Below are positions 4,443-8,801 of a DNA stretch of 8,801 nucleotides, piece after piece. How positions within the stretch are numbered: the first letter of the stretch is position 1; every line of letters starts with the position of its first letter. The translations under genes were made by a program, and so were the position numbers. Under the pieces are notes generated by a model. It was given only the letters and a program-made list of their open reading frames with translations. It had not been told where the DNA came from and did not search any database. Source of the stretch: Acidobacteriota bacterium (lineage in GTDB: Bacteria; Acidobacteriota; Terriglobia; Acidiferrales; UBA7541); the NCBI GenBank assembly GCA_003131705.1, contig PKUY01000424.1, forward strand, positions 23,842 through 32,642. Reading direction: 5' to 3'.

Positions 4443-7427
4443 ATGACAATCCCTCCCAAATCATCGCGTCTTCGCCTCAGAGCAGTGGGCTGTATCGCCA
4501 GCACTCTTGCGTGTTTTTTGTGCGCGATCAGTCCGATTCGCGCGCAGACAGCTGGGGTCGAAGGTGAGCGCGTGGCGGAAGTTCGCGTGGTGGACCAATC
4601 GGGCCAGGTAGCGGCCGAAAAGATTGCCCCTCTTCCACTCGAGGCGGGGAAGCCATTTGATTTCGCCGCGGAACGCGAAAGCCTGCGACAGCTCTACCGC
4701 ATGGGCGATTATTCCGATATCCGTGTCACCACCGTATCGACGGCGGACGGCTTACTGGTAGATTTCATCGTCCGGCCAAATTTCTACGACAACGTGATTC
4801 GGATTGAAGGCCTCCGGTCACCTCCCAGTGAGCCCGCGGCGCTCGCCTCATTGCGGCTCGGCCTCGGAGCGCCGTTTCGCGAAAGCGCCCTTCGCGCGGC
4901 GGTCGAACGGCTGCAGGCGGCGCTCCGCGACGACGGACTGTATCAATCTAAAATCACGTGGACGCTGGGACCGCGTTCCGACACGCGCCAAATGGACATC
5001 ACGCTTACCATCAATTCAGGACCGCGCGCGGTAGCGGGCGACCGGACTATTGCAAATCAGACTCCGTACCCGGATCAGGAGTTACTGAAGCGATCGAAAA
5101 TTCCGAGCGGCAAGGAAATCACGGCAGCCCGATTGTCTCGCGGTTCGGAAAAACTCAGAAAATTCCTGGTGAATCAGGGATATCTGGGCGCGGGCGTCGT
5201 AGTCACACCTGGAACGTATGACCCGGTCTCCAATCGTGTGCCAATGAAGTTTTCGGTGACTGCCGGACCTCGCGTTCGCGTCGAAATCAACGGTGCGCGA
5301 TTGAGCACCAGCAAAAGGCGCAAGCTTCTGCCCATCTTCGCCGAGGGCGCCGTCGATGATGATTTGCTGCAGGAGGGTAAACGCAATATCCGCGATTACC
5401 TTCAGAGCCAGGGCTATTTCAATGCGGACGTTCAGGTCGAGTCGCAGCAGGGCGATCAGCGCGGCGAGCGCGTGATCACCTATAACATCACGCGCGGCGA
5501 TCGATTTAGGCTTGCAGGCATCTCGTTCGACGGAAATAAATATTTTGGCAGCGCATTGCTCTCCCGCCGGCTCCAGCTTCAGACCGCTTCGTTTGCATCC
5601 AGCGGCCGGTTCAGCCAGCAATTGCTCAGGGCGGACACGGATTCGATCCGCGCTGTGTATCTCTCGAACGGTTTTCGCGACTCGCAAGTCACCTCAACAG
5701 TGGACGATCACCATCAGGAGAAGAAGAACAATCTTTTCGTCTCATTTCACGTCGTCGAAGGTACCCAGAGTCACATTGCCAGCCTGCAGATCGACGGCAA
5801 TAGGGCCATCACAACGGCAGATCTGCTGAGCGTCATCGGGTCGACCCGAGGTGAGCCGTATTCGGAATCGGATGTGTCCAGCGACCGCAATAACATTCTG
5901 GCGCTGTATTACAACGAGGGTTTCCCTGGGGCTGGATTCCATGAGGAGGTAATGCCCGGTGATACCCCGAACGAAGTTCGTCTTGTTTATCACATCACGG
6001 AAGGGAGCCCGGTCGAAGTCTCCAAGGTTTTGTTGACTGGCTATCAGTTCACCCGCCCGGGAATCATCGCTCGCCAAGTGGCCATCCAGCCTGGCGGTCC
6101 ACTGAGTGAAAGCGACATCGCAAAAACCCAGCGACAGCTTTACAACCTGGGCGTCTTCAATCGCGTCCAGATCGCCCCGCAGAACCCGGACGGCACCGAC
6201 CCGGAAAAGGCAGTAGTTGTCGAGGCGCAAGAAGGCAATCGCTACACGATCGGCTATGGCTTCGGATTTGAAGTTCAGCGGATCGCGGGCAGCAGTACGG
6301 ATCCCGGAGGGACGACAATTGGGGCGAGCCCGCGAGGCATTTTTGAAATTGCGCGGGCCAATATGTTTGGCCGCGCGCAGACTCTTTCGTTCAAAGCGCG
6401 CGTCAGCACGCTGGAATATCGCGTGGCTGCCGGATATGCCGCGGAAGACTTTCTCACGAAACGCAGCCTCAGCCTCGAGCTCACGGGGTTCGCCGACAAG
6501 ACGCAGGACATCGCCACATTCACTTCGACGCGTTTTGAAGGTGGCTTGCAGTTGGTGCAAAAGCTTTCGCCTTCGAGCTCCTTGCTTTATCGCTATTTCT
6601 ATCGCCGAGTCGAGGCGCAGAATATCGTCAACACCATTAACCCGGAGCAGATTCCTTTGTTGAGCCAGCCGACGCTGGTTTCCGGGTTCGGATTAACGTA
6701 CGCGCGTGACCGCCGGAACAATCCCGCCGACGCGACCCGCGGGACTTTTAATACCATTGATATCAGCGACGCGAGTAAATCGATCGGGTCAAGCGCCAGT
6801 TTCTTCCGAGGTTATTTTCAGAATTCCTCATTCTATTCCTTCGGCCGCGCGTTTGTGTTTGCCCGTTCGGTGCGTTTCGGCGTTGAGGTGCCTTTGGGCA
6901 AAACGGTTTCCGATAATCCGCCGTTCAATCCAGCGCAGTGCACCGCGCTACCGCCTCCCGTCACGCCCCAGGTGATCCCGCTCCCTGAGCGATTCTTCGC
7001 GGGCGGTGGGACTTCCCTGCGAGGTTTTTCCCTGAACCAAGCTGGCCCGCGCGATCCCTGCACGGGTTTTCCCATCGGCGGGCTCAGCATGCTCGTGCTC
7101 AATCAAGAGCTGCGCTTTCCCATGAGATTGCCCATCGTTGGAACTCGGCTGGGCGGAACGCTTTTTTACGACGGCGGCAACGTGTACACGGACGTGAACC
7201 ACATCTCGTTCGCATGGAAGTCGCCCTCAATTACGAATCTGAATTACTTTTCGCACACGATCGGGTTTGGCCTGCGCTACCCAACGCCGGTCGGGCCGGT
7301 GCGCGTGGACTTTGGCTATCAGCTCAATCCGGCGTCGTATCGTTCGATACCTTCCACGAGCACGGTTCCCGAGACTCTCCGGCTCCCACACTTCGGATTT
7401 TTCTTCAACATTGGACCCATTTTCTGA
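4443..7427 (+). CDS. bamA: Omp85/BamA-family outer-membrane assembly protein with seven predicted POTRA repeats
   Basis: 994 residues. A signal peptide (R9, R11, R13, hydrophobic 15-31, cleavage near A34-Q35) sends it to the periplasm. Residues about 41-600 hold a series of POTRA-like units. The helix-2 end pattern G-(x)-Y/F followed by a strand recurs at G88, G165, G246, G324, G410, G493 and G570, and unit starts such as I-E-G, I-N-G, F-D-G-N, I-D-G-N and L-T-G are visible. Residues about 601-994 form the bacterial surface antigen barrel, with the loop-6 motif G-T-S-L-R860-G-F and a terminal F994. Such proteins fold and insert beta-barrel proteins into the outer membrane. BamA normally has five POTRAs and TamA three, so this long form is unusual. 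C833 and C873 flank the R-G-F motif. The stop overlaps the next start, and a SurA-like and a TamB-like gene follow. It could be the main BamA or a TAM-type paralogue; the symbol is tentative. Confidence 0.85.
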   Translation: MTIPPKSSRLRLRAVGCIASTLACFLCAISPIRAQTAGVEGERVAEVRVVDQSGQVAAEKIAPLPLEAGKPFDFAAERESLRQLYRMGDYSDIRVTTVSTADGLLVDFIVRPNFYDNVIRIEGLRSPPSEPAALASLRLGLGAPFRESALRAAVERLQAALRDDGLYQSKITWTLGPRSDTRQMDITLTINSGPRAVAGDRTIANQTPYPDQELLKRSKIPSGKEITAARLSRGSEKLRKFLVNQGYLGAGVVVTPGTYDPVSNRVPMKFSVTAGPRVRVEINGARLSTSKRRKLLPIFAEGAVDDDLLQEGKRNIRDYLQSQGYFNADVQVESQQGDQRGERVITYNITRGDRFRLAGISFDGNKYFGSALLSRRLQLQTASFASSGRFSQQLLRADTDSIRAVYLSNGFRDSQVTSTVDDHHQEKKNNLFVSFHVVEGTQSHIASLQIDGNRAITTADLLSVIGSTRGEPYSESDVSSDRNNILALYYNEGFPGAGFHEEVMPGDTPNEVRLVYHITEGSPVEVSKVLLTGYQFTRPGIIARQVAIQPGGPLSESDIAKTQRQLYNLGVFNRVQIAPQNPDGTDPEKAVVVEAQEGNRYTIGYGFGFEVQRIAGSSTDPGGTTIGASPRGIFEIARANMFGRAQTLSFKARVSTLEYRVAAGYAAEDFLTKRSLSLELTGFADKTQDIATFTSTRFEGGLQLVQKLSPSSSLLYRYFYRRVEAQNIVNTINPEQIPLLSQPTLVSGFGLTYARDRRNNPADATRGTFNTIDISDASKSIGSSASFFRGYFQNSSFYSFGRAFVFARSVRFGVEVPLGKTVSDNPPFNPAQCTALPPPVTPQVIPLPERFFAGGGTSLRGFSLNQAGPRDPCTGFPIGGLSMLVLNQELRFPMRLPIVGTRLGGTLFYDGGNVYTDVNHISFAWKSPSITNLNYFSHTIGFGLRYPTPVGPVRVDFGYQLNPASYRSIPSTSTVPETLRLPHFGFFFNIGPIF

Positions 7428-8095
7428 TGCGCTACGCCCTTTTCATTTGCGTGTGGACCGCTTGGCTCGCTGGACCGGGAGCGGCGCATACGATCGCCCA
7501 GGCTCCGGCGGGCAGCCCGCAAACAGTAGACGGCGTGGCCGCGCGCATTGAGGGCGATATATTGACGGAAAGCGAAGTGCGCGAGCTGTCCGCATTTCAG
7601 CAGTCGGTGGATGGGCATGCCAAATCGCGAGACGAAATCATTCGCGAGCTGTCCGACCAGTGGATCGTTCGCGGTGAGGCCGACGCTGCAAAATATCCGC
7701 AGCCATCTCCGGACGACATTCAGAACGCCTACGCGAAGCTGGCGGGGCAGTTTCCCTCAATACAAGAATTCAAGAACCGCTACGCCAAGGCGGGACTCAC
7801 CGAAGCCGCTGTCCGTCGATTGCTCGCCCAGCAGCTCTATCTTTCGCGATTCCTCGATTACCGATTCCGTCCGGCGGCGCAGGTGGACGACAAACAGATT
7901 GAGGCGTATTTCAAGGATGAATTCGCGCCGCAGCTGAAAGCGCGCGGGCAGGCTGTCCCGTCGCTCGATGACGTCGCGGACACGATCCGGGAAGTGCTCG
8001 TCCTGCGCGCGATTAATGACCGTGCCACACAATGGCTCGACGAGGCGCGCGGGCAACTGAAGATCGATATCGTGTCGGAGGGAGACCGGACGTGA
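7427..8095 (+). CDS. SurA N-domain-like periplasmic chaperone lacking a PPIase domain
   Basis: 222 residues. The start is the ATG at 7427, which shares one base with the TGA of the Omp85 gene (TGATG). The frame is open further upstream, but that part lies inside the barrel coding sequence, and only the 7427 start gives a signal peptide (hydrophobic about 4-20, Ala-rich cleavage zone to about 26). Residues 34-55 show the SurA/PpiD opening V-D-G-V-A-A-R-I-E-G-D-I-L-T-E-S-E-V. A helical bundle with D-E-I-I-R-E-L, E-F-K-N-R-Y-A and R-R-L-L-A-Q-Q-L follows, and a last amphipathic helix (about 178-210) leads to L-K-I-D-I-V. There is no parvulin domain, which in SurA would sit between these parts. 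Such proteins escort unfolded outer-membrane proteins to the Omp85 insertase. Placement between the insertase and the TamB-like gene supports that role. There is no strong ribosome-binding site, so translational coupling is likely. Confidence 0.75.
   Translation: MRYALFICVWTAWLAGPGAAHTIAQAPAGSPQTVDGVAARIEGDILTESEVRELSAFQQSVDGHAKSRDEIIRELSDQWIVRGEADAAKYPQPSPDDIQNAYAKLAGQFPSIQEFKNRYAKAGLTEAAVRRLLAQQLYLSRFLDYRFRPAAQVDDKQIEAYFKDEFAPQLKARGQAVPSLDDVADTIREVLVLRAINDRATQWLDEARGQLKIDIVSEGDRT
8077..8084 (+). promoter_or_regulatory. Ribosome binding site of the TamB-like gene
   Basis: GGAGGGAG inside the end of the SurA-like gene lies 7 bases before GTG 8092. It supports that GTG as the start, in preference to the second GTG at 8098. 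Confidence 0.6.
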
Positions 8096-8801
8096 AGGTG
8101 CGCTGGAAGCGATGGACACGCCGCGTGCTGGCTCTGGCTGCGGCGCTCGTGCTGATTGTGTTCATCGTTTTTGAGGCCGGAATCGCGGAGAAATGGCTTC
8201 GTGATGCCGTCGTCAGCCGGATTGAACGCAGTACGGGAGCGCGCGCTGAAATCGGCGGCTTCCATCTGCACGCCTGGCGCTTGCGGATTGAGATCGACGA
8301 TCTGACGTTGCACGGCACCGAGGCTGCTAGCCAGCCTGCGCTCTTTCATGCGGACCGGGTCAATATCACGATTCGTATTATTTCGTTCTTCGGCCGGCAG
8401 ATCTCACTCGATGAGCTGATCGTCGAGCGGCCACAGGTGGCCGTCGGAATCGATAGCCACGGCATGAGCAACTTGCCCACTCCGAAAGGCACCGCCGGCA
8501 AGAATCCATGGCGCGCGACGCTTTTCGAGCTGCGCATCGGTCAGCTCGCATTGCGGGATGGGAGCGTGCTCTACAATGATCGGCGAACGCCGCTGGCTGT
8601 CGACGGGAGGAACTTTAATTTTGCGCTGCACTACGATGCACCGGCAGCCGGTGCGGATTCGTACATCGGAAATCTCAGCGGGGAGCAAGTGAAATTGTCG
8701 GCGGGGAAAGATGTGCCGTTCCGGTTCGACGTGTCGTCAAAATTCCTGCTGCATCGCGATTCTTTCGAGGCCGATGAGCTGATTATCAAGGCGCTCCATT
8801 C
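8092..8801 (+). CDS. TamB/AsmA-like inner-membrane-anchored protein, N-terminal part (3' end outside window)
   Basis: The frame is open to the right edge (236 complete residues). The GTG start overlaps the previous TGA by 4 bases (GTGA) and has a good ribosome-binding site. Residues 1-11 are strongly basic (K2, R4, K6, R7, R10, R11), and 12-28 form one hydrophobic segment, an inner-membrane anchor with the rest in the periplasm. Then comes the N-terminal pattern of the AsmA/TamB group: W-L-R-D-A-V-V-S-R-I-E-R-S-T-G-A-R-A-E-I-G-G-type helix and strand (35-56), L-R-I-E-I-D-D-L-T-L-H-G (64-75), a strand series I-S-L-D-E-L-I-V-E-R-P (104-114) and F-E-L-R-I-G-Q-L-A-L-R-D-G (145-157). TamB and its relatives are long bridge-like proteins that span the periplasm and are involved in outer-membrane protein or lipid traffic, commonly paired with an Omp85. 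The position directly after an Omp85 operon favours TamB over AsmA or YhdP, but the diagnostic C-terminal DUF490 domain lies outside the window. Confidence 0.75.
   Translation, partial: MKVRWKRWTRRVLALAAALVLIVFIVFEAGIAEKWLRDAVVSRIERSTGARAEIGGFHLHAWRLRIEIDDLTLHGTEAASQPALFHADRVNITIRIISFFGRQISLDELIVERPQVAVGIDSHGMSNLPTPKGTAGKNPWRATLFELRIGQLALRDGSVLYNDRRTPLAVDGRNFNFALHYDAPAAGADSYIGNLSGEQVKLSAGKDVPFRFDVSSKFLLHRDSFEADELIIKALH

Noticed and set aside
4491..4530. Lipoprotein signal in the Omp85 leader (Cys at residues 17, 24 and 27)
   Set aside because: None of the Cys sits in a proper L-[AS]-[GA]-C lipobox at the end of the hydrophobic core; an ordinary signal peptidase I site after I-R-A fits better.
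5082..5687. Minus-strand open frame of 201 codons inside the Omp85 gene, and a second one at 5742-6560
   Set aside because: Both lie opposite the POTRA coding region with no ribosome-binding site or recognisable domain; the plus-strand repeats explain the sequence.
7214..7426. Upstream extension of the SurA-like reading frame by 71 codons
   Set aside because: It lies inside the Omp85 barrel coding sequence in another frame, and only the ATG at 7427 gives a signal peptide and the usual stop-start overlap.

Overview
The window is a stretch of bacterial chromosome from a Gram-negative (diderm) organism. Signs of this are an Omp85 outer-membrane insertase, a SurA-like periplasmic chaperone, a TamB/AsmA-like protein and several signal peptides. 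Gene content and protein style (a many-POTRA Omp85 with an S-L-R-G-F loop, a DUF885 protein, a BON-domain protein, a small CxxxxC...CxxHF protein, a long ThiF/MoeB) suggest Acidobacteriota. That placement is an inference from memory of such genomes, not from a marker gene. The DNA is moderately GC-rich and densely coded. I see no RNA gene, insertion sequence, CRISPR array or prophage.

Layout. (1) Positions 2-478, plus strand: the C-terminal end of a DUF885 protein, cut by the left edge. (2) 531-2096, plus: a secreted N-terminal-nucleophile hydrolase of the C45 / phospholipase-B-like type, possibly cotranscribed with (1). (3) 2115-2702, minus: an exported protein with two BON domains, convergent with (2) and only 18 bases from it. 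(4) 2703-2929: a 227-base divergent intergenic region with one compound hairpin. (5) 2930-3274, plus: a small GTG-started protein with a Cys/His cluster at its N terminus. (6) 3303-4352, minus: a ThiF/MoeB/HesA-type adenylyltransferase. (7) 4353-4442: a 90-base divergent promoter region. (8) 4443-8801, plus: a tightly coupled three-gene operon encoding a 994-residue Omp85/BamA-family protein, a 222-residue SurA N-domain-like chaperone without a PPIase domain, and the N-terminal 236 residues of a TamB/AsmA-like protein cut by the right edge.

The three-gene operon is the most interesting part. The genes overlap by 1 base (TGATG) and 4 bases (GTGA), so the products are probably made together. 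The Omp85 shows seven repeats of the POTRA pattern at about 80-residue spacing, instead of the five of proteobacterial BamA. Its mature form has just two cysteines, both in the long extracellular loop that carries the R-G-F motif. Chaperone, insertase and TamB-like inter-membrane protein would together form a BAM/TAM-like outer-membrane biogenesis module. The other genes are housekeeping or accessory enzymes with no evident link to it.
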